From Scatomonas sp963930955 (GTDB taxonomy: Bacteria > Bacillota > Clostridia > Lachnospirales > Lachnospiraceae): a stretch of DNA of 64,000 nt. The notes beneath the pieces are model-generated. The model did no database searches. It was given only the letters and a program-made list of their open reading frames with translations, and was not told where the DNA came from. This document shows, in pieces, positions 16,184-25,409 of this stretch (position 1 is the first letter of the stretch; each line of letters begins with the position of its first letter). The stretch covers positions 1,984,001 to 2,048,000 of the forward strand of contig OZ006967.1 in assembly GCA_963930955.1 (NCBI GenBank). The letters are read 5' to 3'. A program made the position numbers and the translations under genes.

Positions 16184-17053
16184 ATGAATATTTTACAGGC
16201 TGCGCTGCTGGGACTGGTGCAAGGGGTAACTGAGTTTTTTCCCATCAGCAGTTCCGGTCATTTAACACTGGCAGGAAACCTTCTGGGAGCGGAAGGGGCT
16301 GCCAATCTGATGTTTATGGTTATGCTGCATCTGGGAACACTGGCAGCCGTACTTTCTGTATTTTATAAAGATGTCTTGCGGGTGCTGGCAGAACTTGCCG
16401 GTCTGATCCGGGATCTTTTTTATAACCTGAAACTCTGTTTCAGCGGGGCTGTAAAAGGGAAAACCGTGTCTTACCGGAAAATCCTCCGGGGAAATTACCG
16501 GAAATTTTCCGTTCTTCTTCTGGTTTCCATGATTCCTACAGTAATCGTAGCGTATCTGGTTTCACCGATTGTAGAGATGCTCACCGGCAATCTTCTTGCT
16601 TCCGGTCTGGGACTCTTTGTAACGGCCCTTCTGCTTTTTGTGTCCTCTTTTATAGTAACTGCGGACCGGGGGCCAAGAGAAGCCAAATTTCTGGATGCTT
16701 TTGTGATCGGTTCTTTTCAGGGATTTGGGGCTTTTCCCGGCAATTCCAGGCTGGCAATGGCGCTGTCCTCCGCATTTTTAAGCGGATTCACAAAAAAATT
16801 TGCTGTCAAATATGCTTTCGTGCTTTCTGTACCTACTATGATTGGCGCCATGATCCTGGAAGCTTCCAGAAGTCATGCCATGGATGTCCACGTGGCTGTT
16901 TTTCCATGTATAGTGGGCATGCTGGTTGCTGCTTTCGTGGGATATTTTGTGATACGCATTGCACTGCGGTTCCTTTCCAGAAAAAACAACCGTTTCTTCG
17001 CCGTATATTGTCTTGTGGTTGGAATACTTTCTATTATCAGCTATTTATCATAA
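16184..17053 (+). CDS. uppP: Undecaprenyl-diphosphatase
   Basis: A 289-residue BacA-family membrane phosphatase that recycles the lipid carrier of cell wall synthesis and can confer bacitracin tolerance. The two signature regions are present: GVTEFFPISSSGHL at about residues 15-28 with the catalytic Glu, and GAFPGNSRLAMALS near residue 185 with the conserved Arg. The latter departs slightly from the usual PGxSRSG. About seven or eight membrane helices. Followed after 21 bases by ftsK. Confidence 0.95.
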   Translation: MNILQAALLGLVQGVTEFFPISSSGHLTLAGNLLGAEGAANLMFMVMLHLGTLAAVLSVFYKDVLRVLAELAGLIRDLFYNLKLCFSGAVKGKTVSYRKILRGNYRKFSVLLLVSMIPTVIVAYLVSPIVEMLTGNLLASGLGLFVTALLLFVSSFIVTADRGPREAKFLDAFVIGSFQGFGAFPGNSRLAMALSSAFLSGFTKKFAVKYAFVLSVPTMIGAMILEASRSHAMDVHVAVFPCIVGMLVAAFVGYFVIRIALRFLSRKNNRFFAVYCLVVGILSIISYLS

Positions 17054-17074
17054 CAGGATGAGGTGAAAGCATTT

Positions 17075-19552
17075 ATGGCTCAAACAAGCAGAAAAAAAAC
17101 CTCTGCTTCAACAAAGAAAGCAACGGCTGCCGGAAAGAAAAACATTTCCGGCAGCCGCAGAAATAAAAAGGTAAATACAGACAGCAGGCTTCGGAGGGAT
17201 ATCTGGCTCCTGATTCTGCTGGCATTTTCCCTGCTGCTGCTGCTCAGTAATTTCGGGGTGGTGGGGATCGCCGGACGTATATTCAGTTCTTTTTTCTTTG
17301 GCCTATTCGGTCTGCTGGAATATATCTTTCCGGTTTTTTTGTTTTTTTCCGGCGCTTTTCTGATCGCTAACCGGGAAAATTCCAAAATTTTGAGAAAGGT
17401 ACTGGGCGGATGGGGCTTTTTTGCGGCAAGCTGCGTATTGATCCATCTGCTGACTATAGGATATCAGAGAAACATCCGCATGGGCAGTCTTTTTTATCAG
17501 AGCGCTTCGGACCGGCTGGGGGGAGGCTTGCTGGGGGGCGCCCTGACCCAGTTTCTCTGCGGGATTTTCGGTACTGCCGGAACGTATGTGATCGTTATAG
17601 CTCTGCTGGCGGTTTTTGCCATCCTGATCACCCAGAAGCCTCTGCTGGAGGAAGCACGGGAAAAAGGCGCAAAGGCCTACCGTTCTGTCCGTGAACATCG
17701 GGCAGAGGCGGATCTGAAGAGAGAAGAGCGGAAAAGGAACAGAACAATTCAGCGGGAAGAGCAGGCAAAACGCAGAAAAAAGATGCGTACAGAAATGGAA
17801 CTGGAAAATCTTTCCAGGCACGGAGAATTCCAGCAGCAGAGTTTTTCTGATTTTGTTATCCAGAGAAATGATCTGCCGGGGGAAGAACCGGAGGAAGCGC
17901 CCGGAAAAAAAGAAAAAGACATGTATCCTCCTGCAGCTCTTCCTTCCTCTGCCGGAAATCCCACGGAAAAGACCGAGGAGGAGAGCAAAGGGAATATAAA
18001 AAAAGCCCCCCGTTCTTCGGAAGCGGAAATTGCTGCAGGCATCCAGGATATCCGCAAAGAAATATCCACGGAAGAGAGCAAAAAGAAACCGGTTTATCAG
18101 ATGCCTCCCCTGTCTCTTTTAAAGAAGGGGAGCGGACATCCGGGGGGAGATTCCGATGCGCATCTCCGGGAAACCGCAAGAAAACTTCAGCAGACCCTGC
18201 ACAATTTCGGGGTAGATGTTACTGTTACAAATGTAAGCTGCGGCCCCTCTGTAACCCGGTATGAAATACAGCCGGAACAGGGAGTAAAGGTAAGCCGTAT
18301 TGTGGGACTTTCCGATGATATTAAGCTGAACCTGGCAGCAGCGGATATACGGATTGAGGCGCCGATCCCCGGCAAGGCAGCTGTGGGAATTGAGGTGCCC
18401 AATAAAACCAACAGCGCAGTAATGCTTCGTTCTCTCCTGGAGAGCCAGGCATTTCGCCGTTTTCCTTCGAAGCTGGCCTTTGCGGTGGGAAAGGATATTG
18501 CCGGACAGCCGGTAGTAACGGACATTGCCAAAATGCCTCATCTGCTCATAGCCGGCGCCACAGGTTCCGGAAAATCCGTCTGCATTAACACCCTGATCAT
18601 GAGCATTCTTTACAAGGCCTCGCCGGAAGAAGTAAAACTGATTATGATCGACCCCAAGGTGGTGGAGCTCTCGGTTTACAACGGCATCCCCCATCTTTAT
18701 ATACCGGTGGTTACCGACCCGAAAAAGGCCGCAGGGGCCCTGAACTGGGCTGTGTCGGAAATGACGGACCGCTACAATAAATTTGCGGAATACAATGTAA
18801 GGGACCTGGCAGGCTATAATGCAAAAGTCCGGAATCTGGAGGGCCTGGAGGGCGAGGATCTTCCCAAGGAACTTCCCCAGATCGTAATTATTGTGGACGA
18901 GCTGGCAGATCTGATGATGGTGGCGCCCGGGGAAGTCGAGGATGCCATCTGCCGTCTGGCACAGCTGGCCAGAGCTGCGGGCCTGCACCTGATCATTGCA
19001 ACCCAGCGGCCTTCCGTCAATGTTATTACCGGGCTTATCAAAGCAAATATGCCATCCCGGATCGCGCTGGCAGTGGCTTCCGGAGTAGATTCCCGAACCA
19101 TCCTGGATATGAACGGCGCGGAAAAGCTTCTGGGAAAAGGCGATATGCTGTTTTATCCCCAGGGCTACCAAAAACCCGCCCGGGTTCAGGGAGCTTTTGT
19201 GTCGGATGAAGAAATTGTTAAAGTTGTGGACTATCTGTCCGCCAGATCCGGGGACAACATTTATGACCCGGAAATTGAGGAAAAAATTAATCATCCGGTT
19301 TCTGCCGGCTCATCTTTGTCCGGCGGAGAAGAGAGAGACAGCTATTTTACAGATGCCGGGAAACTGATCATCGAAAAGGATAAAGCCTCTATAGGCATGC
19401 TGCAGAGGGCCTTTAAAATCGGCTTCAACCGGGCGGCAAGGATCATGGACCAGCTTAGCGATGCCGGTGTGGTTGGAGACGAGGAAGGGACGAAACCCCG
19501 AAAAATACTGATGACTATGGAACAATTTGAAAACTATCTGGAGGAAAATTAA
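17075..19552 (+). CDS. ftsK: DNA translocase FtsK/SpoIIIE
   Basis: An 825-residue septum-bound DNA pump that clears chromosomes from the division or sporulation septum. Four membrane helices lie within about residues 45-185, followed by a low-complexity charged linker (about 190-365), the RecA-like motor (Walker A GATGSGKS near residue 494, IIVDELADLMM near 607) and a C-terminal gamma winged helix (SIGMLQRAFKIGFNRAARIMDQL). ATG 17075 is chosen because AGGTGA lies 8 bases upstream; an in-frame GTG at 17063 overlaps that site. Confidence 0.95.
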   Translation: MAQTSRKKTSASTKKATAAGKKNISGSRRNKKVNTDSRLRRDIWLLILLAFSLLLLLSNFGVVGIAGRIFSSFFFGLFGLLEYIFPVFLFFSGAFLIANRENSKILRKVLGGWGFFAASCVLIHLLTIGYQRNIRMGSLFYQSASDRLGGGLLGGALTQFLCGIFGTAGTYVIVIALLAVFAILITQKPLLEEAREKGAKAYRSVREHRAEADLKREERKRNRTIQREEQAKRRKKMRTEMELENLSRHGEFQQQSFSDFVIQRNDLPGEEPEEAPGKKEKDMYPPAALPSSAGNPTEKTEEESKGNIKKAPRSSEAEIAAGIQDIRKEISTEESKKKPVYQMPPLSLLKKGSGHPGGDSDAHLRETARKLQQTLHNFGVDVTVTNVSCGPSVTRYEIQPEQGVKVSRIVGLSDDIKLNLAAADIRIEAPIPGKAAVGIEVPNKTNSAVMLRSLLESQAFRRFPSKLAFAVGKDIAGQPVVTDIAKMPHLLIAGATGSGKSVCINTLIMSILYKASPEEVKLIMIDPKVVELSVYNGIPHLYIPVVTDPKKAAGALNWAVSEMTDRYNKFAEYNVRDLAGYNAKVRNLEGLEGEDLPKELPQIVIIVDELADLMMVAPGEVEDAICRLAQLARAAGLHLIIATQRPSVNVITGLIKANMPSRIALAVASGVDSRTILDMNGAEKLLGKGDMLFYPQGYQKPARVQGAFVSDEEIVKVVDYLSARSGDNIYDPEIEEKINHPVSAGSSLSGGEERDSYFTDAGKLIIEKDKASIGMLQRAFKIGFNRAARIMDQLSDAGVVGDEEGTKPRKILMTMEQFENYLEEN

Positions 19553-20968
19553 ATGAAAAACTGCTCACAGTGCGGTGCGCCTATGAAAGATGATGAGGTT
19601 GTCTGCCCCGTCTGCGGACAGGAAGTCCAGCTGGTTCCAAACTATGAGACCATGGAAAGCCGCATTTATGAACAACAGAAAAAGCGGGAAAAGGAAGCGG
19701 AAAAGTGGCGGCAGGAGGAAGAAAAGCAGCGGCAGGAACAGGAAGAGCGCCGTGCCAGACGGAAAAAAAGAGGAATTCTGTTTGGCTTGCTTGCCTTAGC
19801 TGCAGCCATCGTTGTTATATGCGTTGTTCTGTTTACCTCCGGCGGCAGAGGCGGAAGTTTTGAAGTACAAATGCAGAAGGCTGAAACTGCCTACAGCAAC
19901 AGTAATTACCAGGAAGCGATGAATTATGTTGAGGCAGCCCTTGCCCAGGATCCGGACAGCGCGGAAGCTCTGACCCTTCGCGCCCAGATTTATGATAAAC
20001 TGGGGGATCCGGAGAAAGCAGCAGAAGAGCTGGAAAAGGTTATCGCCGACAACCCCAATTATGAAGCTGCCTACAGCATTTTGATCCGGGTCTATAATGA
20101 TCTGGGGGCGCCGGATAAAATCCGCGAGCTTCTGGATACCTGCAGAAATGCGGAGATTAAAGAAAAATACAGCAGTTATGTCTGCGCGGATCCCGCGTTC
20201 AGTCTGGAGCCTGGTTCCTATGATGAAGAAAAATCCCTGCAGATTACCTTTGAAGGCAGCGGAGAGATTTATTACACTACAGATGGTTCAGATCCCACAG
20301 AAAGCAGCACCCGCTATACAAAAGCCCTGAAACTGGAAGAAGGCAAAAACCTGATCCGCGCTATAGCGGTAAATGATATGGGGATTCGCAGCAATATTGC
20401 GGAAGCAGAGTATACCATCAAGCATCCGGTGCCTTCCAGGCCGGTGATCCGTCCGGCTTCCGGCAGTTATAACGGCACGAATGTTACAAAAATCACAGTG
20501 ACTGCCGAGGAAGGGTGTACCATCTATTATTCTTTTGATACGCGGCCTACCACCTCCAGCACCCGGTATACAGGCCCGGTCAACATGCTGGACGGCACCC
20601 ATACCTTTTATGCAATCGCAGTAAGCGAAACCAGAAAGATCAGCGGCGCCTCCTCTGCTGTTTATGTTGTGGACCGGTCCGCAAATGCCTCTACCGTGGC
20701 AACGCCTACGCCGGAACCAACGGAAGAACCGGAGGAAACCCCTTCTTCCGGCCAGACGTCAACTACCCCGGAGCCGGAGGAGCCAACTCCGGAGCCGGTA
20801 ATTGAACCTACATGGGAGCCCACTCCGGAACCTACACCGGAAGATACGCCGGAGCCCACAGAAGAGCCTGCCGCCGAACCCACTGCGGAACCCACCCCGG
20901 AACTTACGGCTGATCCGGTAGAAGAAGTGACGCAGATACCGGAGCCGCCAGTGACAGAATATTTGTAA
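19553..20968 (+). CDS. Zinc-ribbon, TPR and chitobiase-C-terminal-domain membrane protein
   Basis: A 471-residue protein of unknown function with a clear mosaic layout. Residues 1-25 are a zinc ribbon (CSQCGAPM, CPVCGQ). Residues about 38-75 are a highly charged helix, and 76-97 a single membrane helix. Two or three TPR-like repeats span about 105-195. Two copies of the CHB_HEX_C-type beta domain (IYYTTDGSDPT and IYYSFDTRPTT) span about 215-375. A proline/glutamate/threonine tail with repeated PEPT ends the protein. The zinc ribbon should be cytoplasmic and the rest extracellular. ATG is directly adjacent to the ftsK stop. Confidence 0.8.
   Translation: MKNCSQCGAPMKDDEVVCPVCGQEVQLVPNYETMESRIYEQQKKREKEAEKWRQEEEKQRQEQEERRARRKKRGILFGLLALAAAIVVICVVLFTSGGRGGSFEVQMQKAETAYSNSNYQEAMNYVEAALAQDPDSAEALTLRAQIYDKLGDPEKAAEELEKVIADNPNYEAAYSILIRVYNDLGAPDKIRELLDTCRNAEIKEKYSSYVCADPAFSLEPGSYDEEKSLQITFEGSGEIYYTTDGSDPTESSTRYTKALKLEEGKNLIRAIAVNDMGIRSNIAEAEYTIKHPVPSRPVIRPASGSYNGTNVTKITVTAEEGCTIYYSFDTRPTTSSTRYTGPVNMLDGTHTFYAIAVSETRKISGASSAVYVVDRSANASTVATPTPEPTEEPEETPSSGQTSTTPEPEEPTPEPVIEPTWEPTPEPTPEDTPEPTEEPAAEPTAEPTPELTADPVEEVTQIPEPPVTEYL
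20690..20960 (+). repeat. Low-complexity coding repeat (PEPT/PTEEP tail)
   Basis: Imperfect short repeats of the type CCGGAACC(C/T)AC encode a Pro-Glu-Pro-Thr rich tail at the C-terminus of the zinc-ribbon/TPR protein. Such tails usually span or extend into the cell wall. No sortase motif follows. Confidence 0.7.
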
Positions 20969-21014
20969 GGAAAGAAGAATTGATAATTAATTGACAATAA
21001 AATGAATTTAAGGA

Positions 21015-21043
21015 GTGACGAAACGTCAAAAAAGAGTTATAAT
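21015..21043 (+). promoter_or_regulatory. Promoter of nfnAB with a palindrome at the -35 element
   Basis: GTGACG, 17 bases and TATAAT. The 13-base palindrome TGACGAAACGTCA (21016-21028) covers most of the -35 element and is a possible operator. Confidence 0.6.
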
Positions 21044-21060
21044 AGTTATGGTTTTAACAA
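21043..21060 (+). promoter_or_regulatory. Candidate Rex operator upstream of nfnAB
   Basis: TAGTTATGGTTTTAACAA fits TTGTTAA-N4-TTAACAA at 12 of 14 half-site positions, with the right half perfect. It begins at the last base of the -10 hexamer and covers the expected transcription start, where a bound repressor would block initiation. Confidence 0.5.
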
Positions 21061-21143
21061 ACAGCTGCTGCCGGAGAAGGGTAATGGGGAAAGCAGGGAG
21101 CTGAATGTTGGAATACATACAAAGGAGAATTGAGGAGGATACC

Positions 21144-22028
21144 ATGTACAAGATTCTAAAAGCAGACAAATTGGCAGCCAACATTTATCGTATGGTTGTC
21201 GAGGCTCCTTGGGTAGCAAAGCATTGTCAGCCGGGTCAGTTCATCATTGCCAAGATGAATGAAGAGGGGGAAAGAATTCCGCTGACCATCTGTGATTACG
21301 ACAGAGCGGCGGGAACCATTACCATTGTATTCCAGCCGGTGGGAGCTTCTACTATGGAGATGGCAAAGCTTCAGACCGGTGATGCCTTTGAAGATTTCGT
21401 GGGCCCTCTGGGCCAGCCTTCCGAATTTGTCCATGAGGACATTGAGGAGTTAAAGAAGAAAAAAATCCTGTTTGTGGCCGGCGGCGTGGGAACTGCCCCG
21501 GTATATCCCCAGGTAAAATGGCTTCACAAACGGGGGATCCAGGCGGACGCCATCATTGGCGCTAAAACCAAGGATCTGGTGATCCTGGAGGATGAATTTA
21601 ATGAAGTCTGCAATCTCTATGTAACCACCGATGACGGTTCCTATCAGAGAAAGGGTATGGTCACCCAGGCCATTCAGGATCTGGTGGCAGAAGGGAAAAA
21701 ATATGATCAGTGCGTGGCTATCGGCCCTATGATCATGATGAAATTTGTGTGCAAGCTCACAAAAGAGCTGGGCATTCCCACCATTGTCAGCATGAATCCC
21801 ATTATGGTAGACGGAACCGGTATGTGCGGAGCCTGCCGTCTGAACGTAGGAGGGGAAGTAAAATTTGCCTGTGTAGACGGTCCGGAGTTTGACGGCCATC
21901 TGGTAGATTTCGATCTGGCTATGGAGCGTCAGAAAATGTACAAGACAGAAGAAGGCCGCGCCATCCTGAGAGAGCAGGAAGGCGACACGCATCACGGCGG
22001 ATGCGGACATTGCGGAGGTGATAAGTGA
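21144..22028 (+). CDS. nfnA: NfnA-type sulfide/dihydroorotate dehydrogenase-like FAD/NAD-binding subunit
   Basis: A 294-residue flavoprotein of the ferredoxin-NADP reductase superfamily, the small subunit of the electron-bifurcating transhydrogenase that couples NADH, ferredoxin and NADPH. An FAD domain (RIPLTICDYD near residue 45) is followed by an NAD domain (FVAGGVGTAPVYP near 110) and a C-terminal [2Fe-2S] site with GMCGACRLNVGG and FACVDGPEFDGH. ATG 21144 is chosen for its GGAGG; an earlier ATG at 21105 has no such signal. The stop overlaps nfnB by one base. Confidence 0.9.
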   Translation: MYKILKADKLAANIYRMVVEAPWVAKHCQPGQFIIAKMNEEGERIPLTICDYDRAAGTITIVFQPVGASTMEMAKLQTGDAFEDFVGPLGQPSEFVHEDIEELKKKKILFVAGGVGTAPVYPQVKWLHKRGIQADAIIGAKTKDLVILEDEFNEVCNLYVTTDDGSYQRKGMVTQAIQDLVAEGKKYDQCVAIGPMIMMKFVCKLTKELGIPTIVSMNPIMVDGTGMCGACRLNVGGEVKFACVDGPEFDGHLVDFDLAMERQKMYKTEEGRAILREQEGDTHHGGCGHCGGDK

Positions 22029-23419
22029 TGGCAGATGTATTGAAGAAAGTTCCGGTGAGAGAGCAGGATCCCAAGGTCCGTGCCACAAATTTTGAAGAAG
22101 TTTGCTACGGTTACAATAAAGAAGAAGCTATGGAGGAGGCCAGCCGCTGCATCCACTGCAAAAATGCCAAGTGTGTTACCGGCTGTCCTGTAAATATCGA
22201 CATCCCTGATTTTATCGGCGCGGTAAAAGAGGGGAATTTTGAAGAGGCATATCAGATCATCAGCAAATCCAGCGCCCTGCCGGCGATCTGCGGCCGGGTG
22301 TGTCCCCAGGAGAGCCAGTGCGAGGGCAAGTGCATCCGCGGCATCAAAGGGGAGCCGGTTTCCATCGGCAAGCTGGAGCGGTTTGTGGCGGACTGGGCCA
22401 GGGAAAACGGTATCCAGCCTACCCCCGCGGCAGAAAAGAACGGCCATAAGGTTGCTGTCATCGGTTCCGGCCCTGCAGGCCTTACCTGTGCAGGCGATCT
22501 GGCTAAGCTGGGTTACGACGTGACCATTTTTGAAGCTCTGCACAAGGCCGGCGGCGTTCTCAGCTACGGAATCCCCGAATTCCGTCTGCCTAAGGACAAA
22601 GTAGTAGCCGCGGAGATCGAAAACGTAAAATCTCTGGGCGTTAAGATCGAGACCAACGTCATCATCGGCAAGTCCGTGACCATCGACGAGCTGCTGAAGG
22701 AAGAGGGCTTTGAGGCTGTCTTTATCGGTTCCGGAGCAGGACTGCCCATGTTTATGGGAATTCCCGGGGAAAATGCCAACGGCGTGTTCTCCGCTAATGA
22801 GTACCTGACCAGAAACAACCTGATGAAGGCTTTCCGGGAGGACTACATGACGCCCATCCATCACGGCAAAAAGGTAGCCGTGGTAGGCGGCGGCAACGTG
22901 GCTATGGACGCCGCCAGAACAGCTCTTCGTCTGGGGGCGGAGGTGTACATCGTATACCGCCGGGGCGAGGAAGAACTTCCCGCCCGTAAGGAAGAAGTAC
23001 ATCACGCGAAAGAAGAGGGGATCCAGTTCCATCTTCTCTGTAATCCTACGGAGATCCTGGTGGATGAAAAGGGCTGGGTAAAGGGCATGCGCTGCATCCG
23101 TATGGAACTGGGCGAACCGGATGCCTCAGGCAGAAGAAGACCGGTGGAGATTCCCGGTTCCGAATTTGAACTGGAAGTGGATACCGTGATCATGTCCCTG
23201 GGAACTTCTCCCAATCCTCTGATCTCTTCCACCACCATCGGTCTGGATACCAACCGCAGAAAATGTATCGTAGCCGATGAGGAGACGGGACAGACCTCCA
23301 AGGAAGGCGTATTCGCAGGCGGTGACGCCGTGACGGGTGCCGCTACGGTGATCCTGGCCATGGGCGCCGGAAAATCCGCGGCTAAAGGCATTCACGAATT
23401 TATTATGGGAAAGAAATAA
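22028..23419 (+). CDS. nfnB: NfnB/glutamate-synthase small-subunit-like NADPH oxidoreductase
   Basis: A 463-residue iron-sulfur flavoprotein. The N-terminus has two [4Fe-4S] cysteine sets (CIHCKNAKCVTGCP near residue 40 and CGRVCPQESQCEGKC near 90). An FAD-binding motif VIGSGPAGLTCAGDLAKLG lies near residue 145 and an NADPH-binding GGGNVAMDAARTALRLGAEV near 290. Alone it could be called gltD, but the adjacent nfnA and the absence of a glutamate synthase large subunit make the transhydrogenase subunit more likely. Start is the ATG within TGATG. Confidence 0.92.
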   Translation: MADVLKKVPVREQDPKVRATNFEEVCYGYNKEEAMEEASRCIHCKNAKCVTGCPVNIDIPDFIGAVKEGNFEEAYQIISKSSALPAICGRVCPQESQCEGKCIRGIKGEPVSIGKLERFVADWARENGIQPTPAAEKNGHKVAVIGSGPAGLTCAGDLAKLGYDVTIFEALHKAGGVLSYGIPEFRLPKDKVVAAEIENVKSLGVKIETNVIIGKSVTIDELLKEEGFEAVFIGSGAGLPMFMGIPGENANGVFSANEYLTRNNLMKAFREDYMTPIHHGKKVAVVGGGNVAMDAARTALRLGAEVYIVYRRGEEELPARKEEVHHAKEEGIQFHLLCNPTEILVDEKGWVKGMRCIRMELGEPDASGRRRPVEIPGSEFELEVDTVIMSLGTSPNPLISSTTIGLDTNRRKCIVADEETGQTSKEGVFAGGDAVTGAATVILAMGAGKSAAKGIHEFIMGKK

Positions 23420-23423
23420 TAAG

Positions 23424-23903
23424 ATGAAAATAACGGTTGCGTGTGTCGGAAAAATCAAGGAGAAATATCTCCGGGAGGGAATCCAGGAGTACGCCAAGCG
23501 TCTTGGCCGCTACTGCCGTCTGGAATGGCATGAAGTGGCGGATGAAAAGACTCCTGACGGCGCCTCGGCAGCCCAGGAAGAAAAAATCCGGGATACGGAG
23601 GGGCTTCGGCTCCTCCGGGGCATCCCGGATTCTTCTTATGTGATCGCCCTGGCCCTGCAGGGGAAAATGCTGGATTCCCCGGGACTGGCCGCCAGGATCG
23701 TGGAACTGGGGAATCGGGGCGTCAGCCACCTGGTGTTTGTCATCGGCGGTTCCCTGGGCCTTTCAGAAGCGGTGCTGAGACGGGCGGATCTTCTCTGGAG
23801 CTTTTCGGACCTGACTTTTCCCCATCAGCTGATGCGCATGATGCTTCTGGAGCAGATCTATCGGGGCTACCGGATCCTACAGGGGGAACCGTATCATAAA
23901 TAG
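23424..23903 (+). CDS. rlmH: 23S rRNA (pseudouridine1915-N3)-methyltransferase
   Basis: A 159-residue SPOUT-class enzyme that methylates pseudouridine 1915 in helix 69 of 23S rRNA. The family sequence is complete: VFVIGGSLGLSEAV near residue 105, then SDLTFPHQLMRMMLLEQIYR and the C-terminal GEPYHK. It follows nfnB after 4 bases and is probably co-transcribed. Confidence 0.96.
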   Translation: MKITVACVGKIKEKYLREGIQEYAKRLGRYCRLEWHEVADEKTPDGASAAQEEKIRDTEGLRLLRGIPDSSYVIALALQGKMLDSPGLAARIVELGNRGVSHLVFVIGGSLGLSEAVLRRADLLWSFSDLTFPHQLMRMMLLEQIYRGYRILQGEPYHK

Positions 23904-23960
23904 AAACTGTCCGGCGCATCTGCCCATGGCAGAAAGGATCCCTTGAAAAGGCAGAAAACA

Positions 23961-24000
23961 GGCCCGGAGAAACAGCGGAGGCAAGCTGTTTCTCCGGCCC
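23961..24000. terminator. Bidirectional terminator between rlmH and rarA
   Basis: A 14-bp stem starting GGCCCGGAGAAACAG pairs with CTGTTTCTCCGGCC across a loop of about 10 bases. T-runs lie on the right in the plus direction and an AAAAGG-type run on the left serves the minus direction. It separates convergent genes. Confidence 0.75.
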
Positions 24001-24002
24001 TT

Positions 24003-25325
24003 TCAATTTTCCCCTTCGTTTTTCCAGCGCCGGATCTCCTCCAGCCGTTCCCGGACCTGCTTTTCCGCGCCCTGGTCTGTGGGGCGGTAAAAGCGGTGCT
24101 CCTTCAGGGCGTCCGGCAGGCACTGCATACGGGTCAGTTTTTCCGCTGTGTCATGGGCGTACTGGTAGCCCTCTCCGTAATGCAGTTCTTTCATCAGGCC
24201 GGTGGGGGCGTTGCGGATCTGAAGGGGGACCGGTTCCGCCGGGGACTGACGGATCTGGCTTTTGGCATCCTCGCAGGCGGTATACAGGGCGTTGGATTTC
24301 GGGGCCATGGAGAGATAGACTACCGCCTGGGTCAGATTTACGTCGCATTCCGGCATCCCGTTAAAATGACAGGCCTGATAGGCCGCCACCGCCAGGGGCA
24401 GTGCCTGACTGTCAGCCATGCCCACATCTTCACTGGCAAAACGGATCAGTCTTCTGGCGATGTACAGAGGATCCTCGCCTCCCTGAAGCATCCGCATCAG
24501 CCAGTAAACTGCCGCGTCCGGATCGCTGTTGCGCATGGACTTGTGCAGGGCGGAGATGAGATTGTAGTGTTCCTCTCCATTCTTGTCGTAGAGCAGAGAA
24601 CGGCGGCTGGTACACTGGGTCAGGCCCTCGTCGGTGACGGTAATGGACCCCGGTCCGGTCTCCCCGTTGAGGACCGCCATTTCCAGCGTGTTCAGGGCAG
24701 TCCTGGCATCTCCGTTGGCAAAGCGGGCAATGGCCAGGATCTGGCGCTCTGTGATCTGGACGTTCTGTCCGCCGAACCCCTTGGGACTTTTCACGGCACG
24801 CCAGAGAAGCCCGGTCAGGTCGGATTCCTCCAGGGCTCTGAGAACAAAAACCTTGCACCGGGAGAGGAGTGCGGAGTTGATCTCAAAGGAAGGATTTTCC
24901 GTGGTGGCGCCGATGAGGATGATGCTTCCTTTTTCCACGTAGGGCAGAAAGGCGTCCTGCTGGGCCTTGTTAAACCGGTGGATCTCGTCCACAAAGAGCA
25001 GGGTGCGCATTCCCACCCGCCGTCCCTGTTCCGCCCGGGCCATAACGTCACGGATCTCACGGATGCCGCTGGTGACGGCGCTGAAATTGATAAACTCCGC
25101 CCGGGTATGGGCGGCGATGATCTGAGCCAGGGTCGTTTTTCCCACCCCGGGAGGGCCCCAGAAGATCATGGAGGACAACTGATCCTTTTCGATCAGCTGC
25201 CGCAGGATGCAGCCGGGGCCCAGAAGATGTTTCTGCCCGGCAAATTCCTCCAGGGTACCGGGACGGAGCCGGCTGGCCAGAGGAGCGGAAAGATTCGGAT
25301 TATCAAAAAGAGATAACTGTTCCAT
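24003..25325 (-). CDS. rarA: Replication-associated recombination protein A (AAA+ ATPase)
   Basis: A 440-residue MgsA/RarA/WRNIP1 family ATPase that acts at stalled replication forks. Walker A GPPGVGKTT lies near residue 57 and Walker B LLFVDEIHRFNKAQQDA near 103, with sensor 1 IGATTENPSFEINSALLSRC. The C-terminal tetramerisation region carries GMPECDVNLTQAVVYL and the family's late LHYGEGYQYAHD. ATG 25325 follows AGGAGGT. It is divergent from the DUF2284 gene. Confidence 0.95.
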   Translation of the reverse strand: MEQLSLFDNPNLSAPLASRLRPGTLEEFAGQKHLLGPGCILRQLIEKDQLSSMIFWGPPGVGKTTLAQIIAAHTRAEFINFSAVTSGIREIRDVMARAEQGRRVGMRTLLFVDEIHRFNKAQQDAFLPYVEKGSIILIGATTENPSFEINSALLSRCKVFVLRALEESDLTGLLWRAVKSPKGFGGQNVQITERQILAIARFANGDARTALNTLEMAVLNGETGPGSITVTDEGLTQCTSRRSLLYDKNGEEHYNLISALHKSMRNSDPDAAVYWLMRMLQGGEDPLYIARRLIRFASEDVGMADSQALPLAVAAYQACHFNGMPECDVNLTQAVVYLSMAPKSNALYTACEDAKSQIRQSPAEPVPLQIRNAPTGLMKELHYGEGYQYAHDTAEKLTRMQCLPDALKEHRFYRPTDQGAEKQVRERLEEIRRWKNEGEN

Positions 25326-25409
25326 GGTATGTACCTCCTGTCTTTATCATATCATTTCATCCCGAAAATAGAAAGAAAACATTGGACACGGGTTTTTCTT
25401 TTTACCGGG

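Noticed and set aside
22028..23419. Glutamate synthase small subunit (gltD)
   Set aside because: Similarity is real, but the adjacent nfnA-type subunit and absence of a large subunit favour NfnB.
23943..25316. 457-codon open frame antisense to rarA
   Set aside because: rarA is intact on the minus strand; the antisense frame has no motif and starts inside the terminator region.
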